DNA of 64,000 bases from Paramacrobiotus metropolitanus (lineage: Eukaryota > Tardigrada > Eutardigrada > Parachela > Macrobiotidae). The position numbers and the translations under genes were made by a program. The notes under the pieces were generated by a model. That model worked only from the letters and a program-made list of their open reading frames with translations, ran no database searches and had not been told where the DNA came from. Where the stretch lies: contig NW_026570345.1 of NCBI RefSeq assembly GCF_019649055.1, positions 1 through 64,000 of the forward strand, given 5' to 3'. Below, in pieces: positions 40,601 through 54,288 of the stretch. Positions within the stretch are counted from its first letter, which is position 1, and each line of letters opens with the position of its first letter.

Positions 40601-43600
40601 ATGGACTTCCGGTTGAATAGTATCCTTTGCGTTATCGTCCTCCTTCTTATCGGTAAACTGAAACCTTCTTAGAAGCTCAGGGCGGTATAGATTATGGAAG
40701 GATTGCGTGTTTAGACGAAGGTCATGCGAAATGGGTTCGAATGGAGAATGGACGAATGGAAAATCCCGAAAACCCCTGGACATTGTGGCCCAACGGAGAC
40801 ATTCACTTCTACCTCGATAAAGACTACAGTGAGTTGTTTTTGCACCCCTTCTTAGTAACACCACATTATTGCAATATCCGTTAAATCATATTAATCGAGG
40901 ATGAAGTTCGTACACGTACGCTATTAATTTCTGCACTGCTTTCATTTTCTTTCTTTCTGCACTGCACGGCGCACAAACTATCTTGTAATCATTTACGTGT
41001 TAGCGCGCTCAGTATACATGCACCTACATGCACCTACATGAATTATGCACCTACATGTAGACGAAAAGGATTAGGATATTGAGAGCTGGGCCACGTTCTT
41101 GTATTTTAATTTTGTTTCTTATACGAGTATAACTATACGAAGTAAAAGATCCACAATAAATTCACGTTGAGAGCGCTTCTGTTACATAATATTTATAATT
41201 TAGCAACGCTGCAGAGAGCGCAGATCAAAACCGCTATGGTGCGCATTAGCCAGGACACCGGTGGCTGTGTGAAGTTCCTGGAGACAACAGCGGACGCTGC
41301 GGTTTACAAGCTAAAGATCACTCCGAATAAAGGCGACGCGTAAATTCAGAAACTTCTGACGATGATTTCTGGCATGTATTAAGAAAATAAATTGTAACTA
41401 TTACAGCGGCGCGGTGGAGCATCGCTGCTATACCGTTCCCGGACGGCTCCGAGCCAACCATACCGGCGAGCAGATTATGGTCCTGACCGACGGTGATGAT
41501 GGCTGTTTCCACGAAGGACCGCGATCTCTGATGAAATACTTAACATTAAGTAAACACTGCCGCCTAAAAAACTGCGGATTTTGTTATGCGCGTACATCCG
41601 GTGTTTAAGATATTAAACCAAGACATCATGCGACAGGTGTGGGGAAACGGAACGAGCACCAGAAAGCCATTCGCAACGATTTCCTGGACATCAGTTTGGA
41701 CAACGTCTTGCCGAGTAATATACATACATACGACAGCTGTCATTGGTTCAGTATTAATACAACAATGTTGCCAAAGTTGTGATTTGAGCAGGCATGCGTA
41801 TGGCGTTTCGAACATTTCCACCGGAAGCGGCGTATTCCGCCTGCCCATATTACGACTATTGTAGCATAACACACAACCAGGTAACCTGAATTCCGGGACA
41901 TATTGTTTTCTGGTTGATTACAAAATATTGCTTTACTTTTTTATTTTGTTTAGCCGCGAGATTACACACAGAAAGGAAGCGATGCTGCCGCGTTTGTTGT
42001 CAAACAGCCACCGTACTTTATTCCTAAGATGTCCCATCTTAGCGTAAGTTGCCAAAAAATTCAAGTGATTTGAAGTACTGACCTAGAAAAACAAAATTAA
42101 TTGTGCACCATGAATAATAAGTAGGTTAAAATACTACCTAATATAAAATTATATAACTGATTAAAATCAATTGCGACAAGCACTATGTACTCGTATATGC
42201 ATGTCTTTTCATTGCGATGTACTTTCTTATTTGAAGGAATGCGACTGCAAGGACATAACCACGATGTATGGAGGCGACAGCTCGGTTTGCGCAAAACGTA
42301 AGCGACGTTACCCTTGGCAAATAATATCATACGTGAAATTATGGCATTAAGTTCAGAAACAATGTATTCTGATAAATAGTGGACTGTGCGGCACAAAAAA
42401 TGCCGCCACAACAAAAACCTGTACCGGTGCCGGGTTCATCTGGACAAACAAACCAGAACCAGCCGGCCCAGCCTAGTGGAGCAGCCGGCGTAGGTGCCGG
42501 GCTAGAAGCGGATGACGACCTCCAGAATCTGCTGAATCAGATACTAGGAATGGAGGGCGGTGGTGGTGGCGCAGGTGCCGGTGGTGGCCGTCCCGGTGTT
42601 ATCAGCGGGGGTGGGTCATTTGCCGGCGGAATGGGTGGCAACGGTGGGGGCGGTGCACCCGGAATGCCAGGTGGTACCGGTGGCGGTACACCGGGAATGG
42701 GAGGTGGTGCCGGTGGTGGCATTGGTGGTACTGGTGGTGGCGGGATGTCCGGGATGGGTGGCGGTGGCGCTGGAGGTGGATCCATGCAGCCGTCGGTGTC
42801 TCAGGGCGGAATGAGCAATGATGTCTGCTACACCATCCAGATGGTCGGAATGGGTGGAGCCAGCGGAGCCGGAGGAATGAATGGCGGCATGGGAGGAATG
42901 TCCGGAATGGGAGGCGGCGCCGGTGGATCTCCCGGGATGGGTGGAGGTGCTGGAGGCGGCATGGGCGGTGGTATGGGTGGTATTTCTGGAGGTGGAGGAA
43001 GTGCAGTTGGAGCTGGCGGCGGTTCTGGAATGGGCGGCATGGGGATGGGAAACAATCCAGGTGGGATGTTAGGAGGAAATGGAATGGGTGGAAATGTGGG
43101 TGGAGGCATGTCCGGAGGCGGTGGAATGGGAGGAAGTATGGGTGGTGGTATGGGCGGAGCCGGCGGCAGTTCTGGAGGAATGGGAGGTGGTAGTAACAGT
43201 ATGACTTTCACCTTTACTATTGGCGGAGGAGGACAAGCTATGGGAAATATGGGAAGTGGTGGCGGTGGAGGAATCAGCGGTAATCCAGGCATGTCAGGAT
43301 CGAACGGTGGAATGTTCGGCAGCTCTTGGGGAGCAAATGGGGCAATACTGGTGCCACTGGCATGGGTGGATCCATGGGTAATTCAATTCAAGGCGGCTCA
43401 TTCAACAGTGGGATGTTTGGAAGTGGTCGACCGGTGGGCAGCGGGGGATCGTTCAGCTCTGGTAACAATTGGGCGACGAGTAGCGGCCGTGATGTCGGTC
43501 AGACTGGTTATCATGCAAGCACGGCGATGTTACATCGTACCACGACAATCATACATCCCACAACGCACCACCGATCGTCCCTTCCCGTGAACGGCCCGCC

Positions 43601-46600
43601 GAATGCGCAGTGCTCCGTGACTATGACGCCTGGAATGGGCGGTATGGGAGGCGGTATGGGCGGTAACGCTGGTAACTCTGGTGGTAACGCCGGTGGCAAT
43701 GTTGGCGGAAATATGGGCGGAAACTCCGGTGGCGCTGGAAATAGCATGGGTGGCGGCATGGGCGGTAGCTGGAGCGTTAACTCCGGCAGTTCCGGTGGTA
43801 ATGCTGGTGGTGGTATGACAAGTAATTGGGGAAGCAATACGGGCGGCAATGGCGGGGGTGCTGGCAGTAATATGGGCGGCGGTCAGGCCAGCAGCTGGAG
43901 TGTAAATATGGGCGGTAACGCTGGCAGTGCCGGAACTAATGCTGGTAGCGGTATGACCAGCAACTGGGGCGGTAACATGGGCGGTAACGCGGGTAGCTCC
44001 AACGGGAACATGGGTGGAAATGCCGGCAGTTGGAGCTGGACTAGTTCAGGCGACAGTGGCAGGCCCCCTGGAGTGCCCCCGGGAGCAATGAGTAGGCGTA
44101 GAAATTCAAAACTTTTATAAGCTGAAAAGGCAATCAAAATAAAATTTGCCGGGTTATTTAATTATAGTGTCCGCCAAGCCAGGAGATCCCATTCCGATTG
44201 GATCCGGTCAGCGGTTTAAACGAACCATGAACAACGACCAAGCGTACTATAAGTGGCCGGGAAATACGGTGCCCTACTGTGTCGATCCATCTTACAGTAA
44301 GGGTGATTGCAGATGTTTGTGCCGTCTGCGCAGTAGTTTTAATTTTTATTCTGTGCTTAATTATGCGTATGTTTTTTGATAGTTTAATTCTTTTAGATCG
44401 TTGACTTTTTCCTTGATTACATATTTGCAACTGTTTTACGTATTTTTTACTTACCGGGCGATTTTTTGTTGTTTCCACCAGGTCCCCTGGAACAAGCGCA
44501 GATCCATGCCGCTTTCAAAGCAGTTCAGGATCAAATGGGTAGCTGTGTTCAGTTTGTCAACACCAGTGCGGATAGTCCGCTGTTCAAGGTCAAGGTAGCT
44601 CCCAGCGATGGACAAATGTGAGAATCGGCTATGCCTTGTTTTGTCAACATAAAACGTAGCCGGCCTAACTGAAACTGTATCGCTGCAGCGCTTCGCCGCT
44701 CGGATCAAAAGCCTGCAGTTCCCTGCCGGGTGCTTCGGCACAACATATTAGCAGTGGAAAGAAGGAGCAGATCATGGTGTTATCCAAGGATTCCAAGGAC
44801 GGTTGCTTTGATGGAACCCGACATTCGCTTATGAAATTGTAGTGTTCTGCTATTCATTGCGAAATTTTTCATAATATTACATAGGAAAATTTAGTGAAGT
44901 TAGGATATCTGCGTATGAAACATGTTGCACATTAAATTAAATGAAGCCTTTTTTATTAAATAATCTCTTGCACGTACAATTCTGTAGTGCCGCTATCGTT
45001 TTGGGACTACGCAGCATCCACAACCGGCCTGATCGCGATAATCATATTAACCTGATCCAAGGCAACATTCCACCAGGTAATTTGATGAAAAACAGCTAAT
45101 TCTGTCGCTCGGAACGTTGTATTAGTTATTTCTGAAACAAACTAGCGCTTACAGTAATTGTTTTAACCAAGATATTCCGTAATTTGCCTGGCCTTTCCGC
45201 TTTTGGTGACGGCTGTGTTTTTTCTCCAGGTAATCAAGCCGCATATGCAAAATTCACCGAAGCCAACGCCACCAGCAGCACGTGTCCCACGTATGACTAC
45301 TGCTCCATAACGCATAATAAAGTAATTACACGTCTGCACAGGAAATATATTGAAAGGTCGTGTAATTCTGCGTATGTTGGGTATAGATGGACGAATTCTC
45401 CAGCGCTCCCGGCACCCCGGCCTTCACTGTGCCCAATCCGCCGTATTTCATCCCGCGTCTGGGCGAACTTTCCGAGTGCGATTGCAAAGAACTCAGTGCC
45501 CTTTACAGATGCAATATACAGTGCAAGCCATGTAGGTTTCACTGATAATAATTAATAAAGCGCTGGATATGCTAGCAGAGGCTCAACTTAAAAAAACCGT
45601 AAAATACCGTATTAGAATTAACACAAGCAGCATAAGCACAAGTATATCGGATGACTCTTAGTGAACTGTGCCGGATTACCGCTGCCAGCGGGCATGTCTC
45701 GTCCTGGCGCTGCTCCACAGCCGCAACCCGGCGGACAGCCCGGACAACCCGGTGGACAGGTCAACCCACTGCCTCCTACGCAAGGCCCGGTTATCGATCT
45801 CTTCCCGCCCACGCAACCCACCCCACCACCCCGGTTTTACCCCGGGACCACCGGTGGCTCCCATTACCCAACCGGTGCCGTTACAACCAACCCTCCAATA
45901 ATGCCGCCTACGCCGCCAATCAACATTCCCGGAATCTGGAGGAAATGGCGGTAACGTTGGGATCGGTGGAGGTAACATCGGAGGCGGAATCGGGGGCGGA
46001 ATTGGTGGTGGCAGCACTGGAGGCGGAATCGGAGGTAACTTTGGAAGCGGAACAATCGGATCCGGCATTAATGGTATCAACAACGGGATGGGAAATAATC
46101 CACGCCCGAATCCAGGCGGTCAGTCCGGACAGGGCGGCGGACAAGTCACGATTTCTATTCCGACCACGGTGTCGTCAGCCGGACAGGGTGGTGGCTTCAA
46201 GATTTGCTACAGCGTACCAGCGCAAGGGCAGTCGATGGCATTTAACGCAGCTCCGGCGATTAACCTCCAAATCGTGCTGAATATGGTCGGTGGCGGCGGC
46301 GGTGGCGGAATGGGGGGAAATATTGGTGGCACCGCTAATCTGCCCGCGACAAGCAACTGTCCGAATCCGGGTACAATGACCGACCTTGTTTGTACGAATT
46401 TCAGAATTTCTAATTTTTCAACGGTTTGGATTGTAGGTAACCAAAATCCTAATCAGCCACAGCCAGGAAATCCAAACACGCCGGGCGGGGGTGGCAAACC
46501 AGGAGGTGGAGAAACTCCAGGAGGCGGACCAAAACCGGGCGGAGCAGATACACCAGGAGGTGCTGACAAGCCGGGAGGCGGGGATAAACCAGGAGGGGAT

Positions 46601-47893
46601 AAACCTGGAGGAGGGGATAAACCCGGAGGTGGAGACAAGCCAGGCGGCGATAAGCCTGGAACCGGAGATAAGCCTGGAACCGGTGATAAACCGGGCGGAG
46701 ATACTAAGCCAGGCGCCGGCGATAAGCCAGCGGGCAGCGGTGACAAACCAAGTGGCGATGACAAGCCCGCGGGCGGTGATAAACCGGGAGGAGATAAACC
46801 CAGCACCGGAGACAAACCCGGAGGAGACGCGAAACCCGGTATTGGCGACAAACCAGCTGGTAGCGGAGACAAGCCTGGAGATAAGCCGGCAGATAAGCCA
46901 GGCGACAAACCGTCGGATAAGCCATCCGAGAAACCCGGAGATAAACCGTCGGATAAGCCAAGCGACAAACCAGGCGACAAACCTTCCGATAAGCCCGGAG
47001 ACAAACCTAGCACGGGGGACAAACCAGGAGGAGACGCCAAGCCCGGTAGCGGCGATAAGCCAGCCGGAAGCGGCGGTGATAAACCTGCAGACAAACCAGC
47101 AGACAAACCATCGGATAAACCATCCGATAAGCCTACTGATAAACCGGGAGACAAGCCATCGGATAAACCTTCTGATAAACCGGCTGATAAACCATCTGAT
47201 AAACCGTCTGACAAACCATCCGATAAGCCATCTGATAAACCGTCGGATAAGCCTTCCGACAAACCGGCTGATAAACCGTCGGATAAACCGTCCGATAAAC
47301 CGTCGGACAAGCCGGCGGATAAACCGTCCGATAAACCGTCCGATAAACCGTCGGACAAGCCGGCGGATAAACCGTCCGATAAACCGTCGGACAAGCCGGC
47401 GGATAAACCGTCCGATAAACCGGCTGATAAACCGTCCGATAAACCGTCTGATAAGCCGTCCGATAAACCATCTGATAAACCAGCAGATGACAAGCCTGCC
47501 GATAAACCAAGCGACAAGCCTTCAGATAAACCGGCCGATAAGCCGTCAGATAAGCCTAGCGACAAACCTTCTGAAAAACCAAGCGACAAGCCGACCGATA
47601 AACCAGCCGATAAGCCGAGTGACAAGCCAGCAGATAAGCCGTCAGACAAGCCGGGAGACAAACCAGCAGACAAGCCAGCGGACAAGCCCAGTGATAAACC
47701 GAGTGACAAGCCTTCAGACAAACCAAGCGACAAACCAGCCGATAAACCGGAGGAAAAACCTGCTGATAAACCAGGAGAGAAGCCAGCTGACAAACCAGCC
47801 GATAAACCCAGTGACAAGCCGTCCGACAAGCCAGCGGATAAACCTGCTGATAAGCCGGGAGACAAACCCGCCGATAAACCCAAGCGGAAATAA
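40601..47893 (+). CDS. Pseudoastacin gene 1: secreted, two inactive astacin-like modules with Gly-Met and Asp-Lys-Pro tails
   Basis: Exons: 40601-40652 (signal peptide MDFRLNSILCVIVLLLI), 40691-40828, 41204-41339, 41408-41549, 41637-41714, 41792-41880, 41954-42043, 42237-42297, 42380-44091, then second module 44168-44296, 44482-44617, 44689-44838, 44988-45076, 45230-45321, 45387-45531, 45662-46370, 46437-47893. Each module follows astacin order: WPNGDIHFYLD/WPGNTVPYCVD start, GGCVKF, CYTVPG, zinc-helix region, YDYCSITHN met-turn region, ECDCK end. The HExxHxxGxxH region reads KYLTLSVGKRN and KFAAIVLGLRS, so no zinc site. Tail 1 is Gly-Met-rich; tail 2 is built of DKPS/DKPA units. RFKR (44212-44223) precedes module 2. 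About 1,800 codons. Two one-base frame breaks in tails (about 43330, 45935; the latter may be an 80-bp intron). The 44091/44168 splice is inferred from the two paralogues. Confidence 0.7.
42547..44091 (+). repeat. Gly-Met-Asn-rich low-complexity coding tail (module 1A)
   Basis: Irregular GGMGG, GGGMGG and GGNAGGN units dominate. The first half (to about 43310) is Gly-Met, the second (from about 43620) Gly-Asn-Ser. Two short non-Gly islands, NDVCYTIQMVGMGG (about 42818) and AQCSVTMTPGMGG (about 43608), resemble the conserved CYT module seen in the tails of the paralogues. The frame breaks near 43330. Confidence 0.8.
46478..47887 (+). repeat. Asp-Lys-Pro tetrapeptide repeat tail (module 1B)
   Basis: A Gly-Lys-Pro-Gly start grades into a long array of 12-bp units coding DKPS, DKPA, DKPG (with rare EKP and TKP) through to the stop. 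The residue composition is almost only Asp, Lys, Pro, Ser, Ala, Gly, so the chain is evenly zwitterionic and proline-rich. Units differ at synonymous and third positions, so the array is not a recent homogenised satellite. The antisense strand is also open, as a by-product. Confidence 0.9.
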
Positions 47894-48656
47894 TCTTTTT
47901 TAAAAAATAATGGGCTGCGAGTTACTTCTCGCTACCTTGCAGTGTTTGACTTGCGAGATGTGCAAATGAAAAATGCATTAGGTGTTGCACTTATATAATA
48001 TGTAGTTACCTATTCCCTGTTAAAATCATCGTTAAATAGCCTAATATTACATTAGGTTTCTCGCCGACTGTCGAGAAGCTGGCGTTATTTGGTGTTCGCC
48101 TTTGGATTTAAATTTATTTTAAAAAATTCTCTATTTGGTTTCATGAATAGTTTATATTAAAATGTTTTATTTCATGTAAATAATGCGAGTATCGATAAGG
48201 TTTCAGCGCGATCCACTATGAACCAAGAGGGATTGCGGCTGAATTGCCAATATTTACGTTTCAGATCCAAAATTATAGTTTAAATTGGGTATCTTGGGTA
48301 CTTTCAAAAACATTATTCCTGCACAAACAAGGGAAACTACTGTATTTTGATTTTCATACAAAATGACTGACATAAAGATTCTACAGATTCGCATCGATGC
48401 CAGCTGCTGCCAGCTACGACATAACCAACTTGGATAACAAAAAATTAATAAACACCAGAACAGCTTTATTTGATAACGTTTATGCGCAAAATATATAGGG
48501 TAGCCTGACTGAGTTCAAGTGCTGTATCCGTCATGCCAACGTGAATGTTTTGCCAGAAACAATGTGAGCCGCTGCTTGTGGTAGTCCGGGCATTCTTATT
48601 TTATAATTGTTCCAAAACAATCCTCAAATCACCGCATCATTAAGTCGGAAGTACCA
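47894..48656. other. Intergenic region between pseudoastacin genes 1 and 2
   Basis: AT-rich, no gene. It should contain the 3' end of gene 1 and the promoter of gene 2. No motif was assigned. Confidence 0.4.
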
Positions 48657-51600
48657 ATGGAGACTACGAGGATCTTGTTTGTCCTGCTTCTCATACATGC
48701 ATTTGCTGCAGCAGGTAGGTGCATATTCTGTCATTTAGAACTATTTGTGTACCGCAGAAGTACTCGATGCTTTACGGTGACAATGTTCTTATTATTTCGA
48801 CAGCGGAAGCCAAATGGGTCAATGTGAACGGTCGGTTTGTTAATCCATCCTTACCATGGACGCTGTGGCCCAACAACCAAGTGCCGTTCTATATTGATCC
48901 GCTGTTTAGTATGTACAGGCTTTCAATTATGCATGTTCGCAGACGAGAACATATTGTTAGTACAAGTATAGCTATTCTGTTCTTCTATAACTACCTGTAA
49001 AGACAGTAAAGTACTGCAGCACCTGAGGAAGAAAAGGATGTCCGAGCTGCCATGCAAATCGTGCAGTCCAGTCTGGATGACTGCGTTGTATTTGTGGAAG
49101 TCTCACCCGTTTCGGAGGTGTTTAAGTTGAGGATAACCCCTTACAACAACGATCGGTAGGTTTGCGCCGTATATTCAAGATTTTACGCTCTCGGTGTTTC
49201 GCAGTTCCTGGCGAACAAAACGGGATGATATGTGGCGCTCTTTGGCAGTCACGCGTTAAGTGATCGCTGCCGGACTTATCCGGGGAAGATGGCCAATTTT
49301 GAGAAAGCCGGCTGGACGGAACAGCCGCTGGTGCTAACGGCCGGACCAGCAGGCTGCGTGGGCCAAGGACCTCGTCCATTACTGAAATATTTCGTATTAG
49401 GTAGTAATCCCGATTCCCGAGCGAACTTATGTGAGCTTTCCTTTAATTCACAGTCAGTTACACAATATTCGTTATTTGTAGTACTTGGCAAACGCAACGA
49501 ACACCAGCGGCCAAATCGCGATGAGTATGTACACATCAATGAGGAAAATTTGGATGCCGGTACGTAAATGTTTTATGTAGTATTTCTGTATGGGTTGTGC
49601 CCAATTGTGACTTTCTGGTTTTCAACAGCTTCGAGGGTGGCTTACAAGAAGTATTCCGACGACGAATTCTTCTCAGCCTGTTCCGATTACGATTATTGCA
49701 GCGTCACGCACAATCAAGTAAAACAAATTAAATGTTATTGCTCTTCTCGTACATTTTAAAAGTTTAAGTCAGTAACACCTTTACATTGACTTGCACGGAA
49801 TAGCGGCACTACTGTTTACCACATTTGAATTTTAACAGCCGATGGATTTCACAAGCAACGGAACGGCGGGATTTATTGTCAAGAAAGAGCCCTATTTCAT
49901 CCCCCAGCTGGATCATTTAGGCGTAAATCATTATGTTTGATCTTCTTTAGCGGTTTCTAACTCTCCTCTCCGTTGTCAGGAATGTGACTGTATGGATCTG
50001 AAAATACTCTACGGCTGCACACCAAATTGTAAAAAACGTAAGGTCTGTGCTGCTCTGATTCCTCCGCCATTGTACAGATCGCTTCCAGTTGGTGTTCTGT
50101 AGTGAACTGTGGGAGACTGAAGATGCTGCCACCGCCCATGGACGCACGGGAACAATGCTCGCCCGGCCAAGCCACACCCATACGCACCCAGTCTATCTGG
50201 ACATCCGTGGAATCCTCTCCCACAATGCATCGGGTTTGCTACACCATATCTGCGTCAAGCGGAGCGATGTCGCGATCAGTGTCAACTACCATTGAGCCGA
50301 TGGGGCAACAGCGCCAGGCCGGTGGTTTATGTCAAGTGACTGCCAGTACCGGAGGAATGGGAAACCCTTCAGTTGGATTCAGTAAGTGATGCAGTTACGT
50401 ACTATCAATGAATAAATATATTACTAAAGCTATGCATTGCTAGCAGTAAATATATTCTAATTTGCAAAGGCATTACAATGTACCGTATTTATTTATATTT
50501 ATGTAACATATTGGTGCTATTAAACTTGCACTCAAAATGGCGCAACTCCACGAACCTGTTATGAAGTTTTTGCTATTTCCCGAACCCGCCATCACTGTTC
50601 TGTAGACCTAGGTTAGTTTTTTGTGATAGGTATCTCATTCGGCATGCGTCAGAAACGAGAGATCCTGAGCCCAGTTCCAACACAACGAGCACTGAATTTT
50701 GACCCAAAATTTGCAAAATGGCCCGGAAACACTGTACCGTATTATCTTGACCCGTCCTATAGTAAGCCGAAAATTGCTTACTATTAGACTTGCACTGCTG
50801 TTTGCTTTGACCTTTTTAACACTTTTTCTTCTCAGCCCCTGAAGAACAAAAGCGCATTAAGGATGCATTCACTCAGCTGTCGACGGAACTCGGCGGCTGT
50901 ATCGTGTTCTCAGAAGTGCCAGCAACTGCCCCCGTATTTAAAGTGAAGATTACTGCAACTGAGAGTATTCCGTAAGCTCACCGTTTAATGTATCTGCACG
51001 TACTGTGTACAGCTTCATTATGAAATGTATTTGCTAAGAGGAACATTTCCCGCGCGCGGCTGCCACACGTTGCCAGGAGCATCTCGTGATCGCATCGGTG
51101 TAGGAAAAAACGAGCAGGAGATGCTGATCCGCACCGGTCCCAATGGATGCGTCAATGATAACCAGACTCTGTTGCGCCTGTACGTTTGACATAAAGGACA
51201 TCTTTAACTAACTAGTGGAACTGATTTGACGTTTTGATAGTTGAATTATTTAAAACGAGCGTTCGTCAGCGTTGCTGCTTTTCCGTTGTAGAGCAGCAAT
51301 GGTTCTGGGAAAACGCTACGAGCACCAACGTCAAGATCGTGATGACGCGCTGACCATTAACGATGCCAACATTAGTCCAGGTATCCACAGGTTATAAAAT
51401 AAATAATTTCTGGTCATTTAAGACTTCGTGGATTATGAATTCGCAGATATGAAATCGCTATTCGACAAGTACACCTTCCAAAACGCGTCATTGTTCTGTG
51501 CGTACGATTATTGCTCGGTTACGCATATCAGAGTAAGTACTGATTTCATCTTGATAGAAAACGGAGGAAAATATGCCTCAGATTTATAGATCGAAGAATT

Positions 51601-53475
51601 CTCCGGCACGGTCCCTGGAGGTGCTTTCAGCGTAAAGAATCCTCCTTTTCGCATCGCTCGGCTGAATAAGCTTTCGGAATGCGATTGCAAAGAGCTCAGC
51701 GTCATGTACAACTGTCCGTTGGAACGATGTGTACCTCGTACGTTTCCCGGTTATCTCACTGAAACACGCTCTGAATTACCGGTAATCTTTTCATAGTGAA
51801 CTGTTCTGCCATCCCTCCTGCACTGCCACCACCAGGCACCGTGTTCTCCCCTCCGGATCGCAATGTATCCAAACCCAGGAACTCCTCCCAACAACCATAA
51901 CGCGCCAGTGAATATTAACCCGTCGCTTCCGGCTGTGAATAACAACGTTCCCAACGCCCCAAACCCACCGTCACCGTTCGTTACCATCACGATACCGACA
52001 AACGTCGCACCGGGTGCGGACGGGAACATCCAAGTTTGTTACGCGTTACCCGTGCAGAATGTTCCCATAACCTTTACCGTCACTCCCGGACAGTCGATTG
52101 GGATTAGCGTGGGGAACATCCAGACGATGGTGACCGTTAACGGTTGCCCGAATACCGGTAATCAGCAGCAGCAAGGTTCTAGAATTTCTGGTCGTTAATC
52201 TGGTTTAATTGCACAGAGATACCTCAGCGACCAGAATGGCCTGTGCCAGTGATTACTCCTCCAGTGTTCACTCCGCCACTTCCACTGCCAACAGTCCCGA
52301 GCCAACTCCCGACACAACCACCTTCGACGGCGGCGACGTCTCGACCAACCAGTGCCATGTTGATTTCGACACCAGCAAACATTCCCTCTAGTTCTCCGAA
52401 TGTTATGACCAGCACAGCGCAAACCACTATGGGTACATCAACGGGAAGCACAGCTCCATCGTCATCGACAGCAAGTACCATCACGGCGCAAATGTTTACC
52501 TCCAGCATCGAAACCTCATCTGCTATCTCCGCCAGCACTATAAGTATCGTCAGCTCTACCACACCGTCATCCACCATTGCCACCAGTTCTCAGGGATTGA
52601 CTTCGGCGGCTCAATTGCCATCCAGTTCAACGCCGTCCACCCCCGTTATTTCTAGCGCCATCACTGCGACTACTTCTGTAACTTCTGCCAGCTCTATTAG
52701 CATCCCGAGCTCTTCAGTTACGACGCCCTCCACCGTTGCGACCGCATTGCCGAATGCGAGCACTGCCACATCTGCAGCCACATCTGTTGCCAGTTCCGGC
52801 GGAAGTACTACTACTCCGCCGCTGCCGACCGGACCCATAACACCAGTTGCCCTAAGCACTTCTACAGTAACCCCAACAAGACAATCTTCGCTCCAAACGT
52901 CAGCATCAACGCCGTTTGCGGTTTCGACATCGGTTGTAACAGCGGCCTCTTCGGTTCTCACATCCCAGCCGACCAGTGCGACTACTCAAGGAGCCAGCAG
53001 CACTGTAAGCGGCGCAGTATCCAGCACCGTGGCTGTTTCTATCTCTTCTGGTGGATCCACAACTCCGTCTACGCGAGCGGTAACTGCGTCAGTGGCAGCT
53101 AGCTCCACAGCTGTACCGGCCACCGGGCAGACCCGGGAGGCTGTACCGGCATCAGGGAGCAGTACGGCGCAGTCGGGGACGCCAGTGACAACCGTTGCGA
53201 GAACGAGCAAAGGTAGGCAAGCAAGTTTTGGGTTGCGGTATAAATATTTACAACAATTATATGCAACTAAGAACACTGGCTCGGGTATTGCGGTTGGACA
53301 GTGTGATCAAGGAAATAGTACTGGATGTGTAAAAGTTTACATATGGCAACATACTTTGTTATTTTCAGTTCCGACTATAGTGGACGACCATCGACCACAA
53401 CTGGACCCCACTTTCTTCGAGTACGCTTTCCGGTCGGCAAATAAGAAACCGACAACCGTAATGCTAGAAATGTAA
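48657..53475 (+). CDS. Pseudoastacin gene 2: secreted, two inactive astacin-like modules with short Pro-Met and long Ser/Thr tails
   Basis: Exons: 48657-48714 (signal METTRILFVLLLIHAFAAA), 48804-48908, 49020-49155, 49249-49400, 49482-49559, 49629-49717, 49839-49922, 49980-50037, 50103-50381, then 50630-50761, 50836-50971, 51039-51179, 51292-51380, 51447-51532, 51590-51737, 51797-52175, 52217-53212, 53369-53475. Module landmarks: WPNNQVPFYID and WPGNTVPYYLD, CVVF/CIVF, FSACSDYDYCSVTHNQ and FCAYDYCSVTHIR, ECDCMDLKILYGC and ECDCKELSVMYNC. The zinc helix reads KYFVLVLGKRN and RLAAMVLGKRY, so no active site. Exon 50103-50381 ends in GTAAGT rather than a stop. RQKR (50647-50658) precedes module 2. 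Both tails have a CYT/CYA module; the last is mucin-like Ser/Thr. One frame break near 51855. About 1,080 codons. Confidence 0.75.
52243..53212 (+). repeat. Ser/Thr-rich mucin-like coding tail (module 2B)
   Basis: About 320 codons, over half Ser or Thr, with Ala, Val and Pro; a likely target for dense O-glycosylation. There is no strict repeat unit. It ends in a short exon with a charged C-terminus (RSANKKPTTVMLEM). Confidence 0.85.
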
Positions 53476-54288
53476 CGGCACTCTTTTCGTTACACGTATT
53501 AATCTTATCTAAATTTTGTCAGTTATTTTTGTGCCCTGGTTTTGCTAAACGCTCCCTTTTGATATATTTTGCCCGTAAAGATGAGATTTCTAAAGATACT
53601 GTGCAAGCTAAAATATCAATAGTCACAAAAATCACGTTTTTTTAAAGAAACTACTCTACGCTGACCAGAACGGTTATTATGCAGTTTCTTAGTCATCTTA
53701 CCAGTTTACTACTGCTGTAGTTACAGTTTATACATACAGTACTACACTAGCGAAACTTAGGTAGAACGTCGTCTCTTCAGCAAGGTCACGAAAAAGGCGT
53801 CACATCATTGTTCAAATTGTTTAGCTGAGCTGAAATAACCCACACAAAATATATGAGAAACGCGTCACTGCGTCAGCATCGGTTTGCAATCCGGCATATC
53901 AGTATTTACATATTATATGAAAAAATTAATTGACTCAGTCGCAAAACCGGCGCGCAAGCGCTCACCCGTCCCTTGGGTTATATGTACGGACTACGGAGTA
54001 CTTACACCGAGTAGCCGCCCCTCTGCGGCACCTAGTCATTTTAATAACATGCTAATCAGACGTCAAGCTTGACCAAGTTTGCTTATAAAGCAGCTGCGCG
54101 AAAACCCAACTGAAAGTAAACATAGGTACATGTTGCTTTGTCAAACACCTCCGATGTGCTCAGTTGTATTGCTTAATCCTTGTTATCAGCTGCCAATGAA
54201 TCACTCGCTTCCCTGAACCAAATAACCACAATAAGCGTTACTGACTTTTTCAATTCTTTTTCAATACAAAGTTAATCAACCACAAGAC
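53476..54288. other. Intergenic region between pseudoastacin gene 2 and the GPCR
   Basis: No gene supported. An open frame at 53884-54072 shows no family pattern. Confidence 0.4.

Noticed and set aside
42537..43292. Pro-rich minus-strand frames opposite the Gly-Met tail
   Set aside because: Antisense of GGN-rich coding; the plus strand has the conserved upstream exons.
44092..44167. Reading pseudoastacin gene 1 as two separate genes, with a stop at 44118-44120 and AATAAA at 44135
   Set aside because: The second module has no signal peptide or start of its own, the frame joins exactly by a GT-AG splice, and genes 2 and 3 show the same arrangement with an RxKR site. Not fully excluded without cDNA.
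46453..47883. A 476-codon open frame on the minus strand (Gly-Leu-Ser repeats)
   Set aside because: It is the antisense by-product of the 12-bp DKP repeat, which lacks stops on both strands; the plus frame is tied by splice sites to the conserved module.
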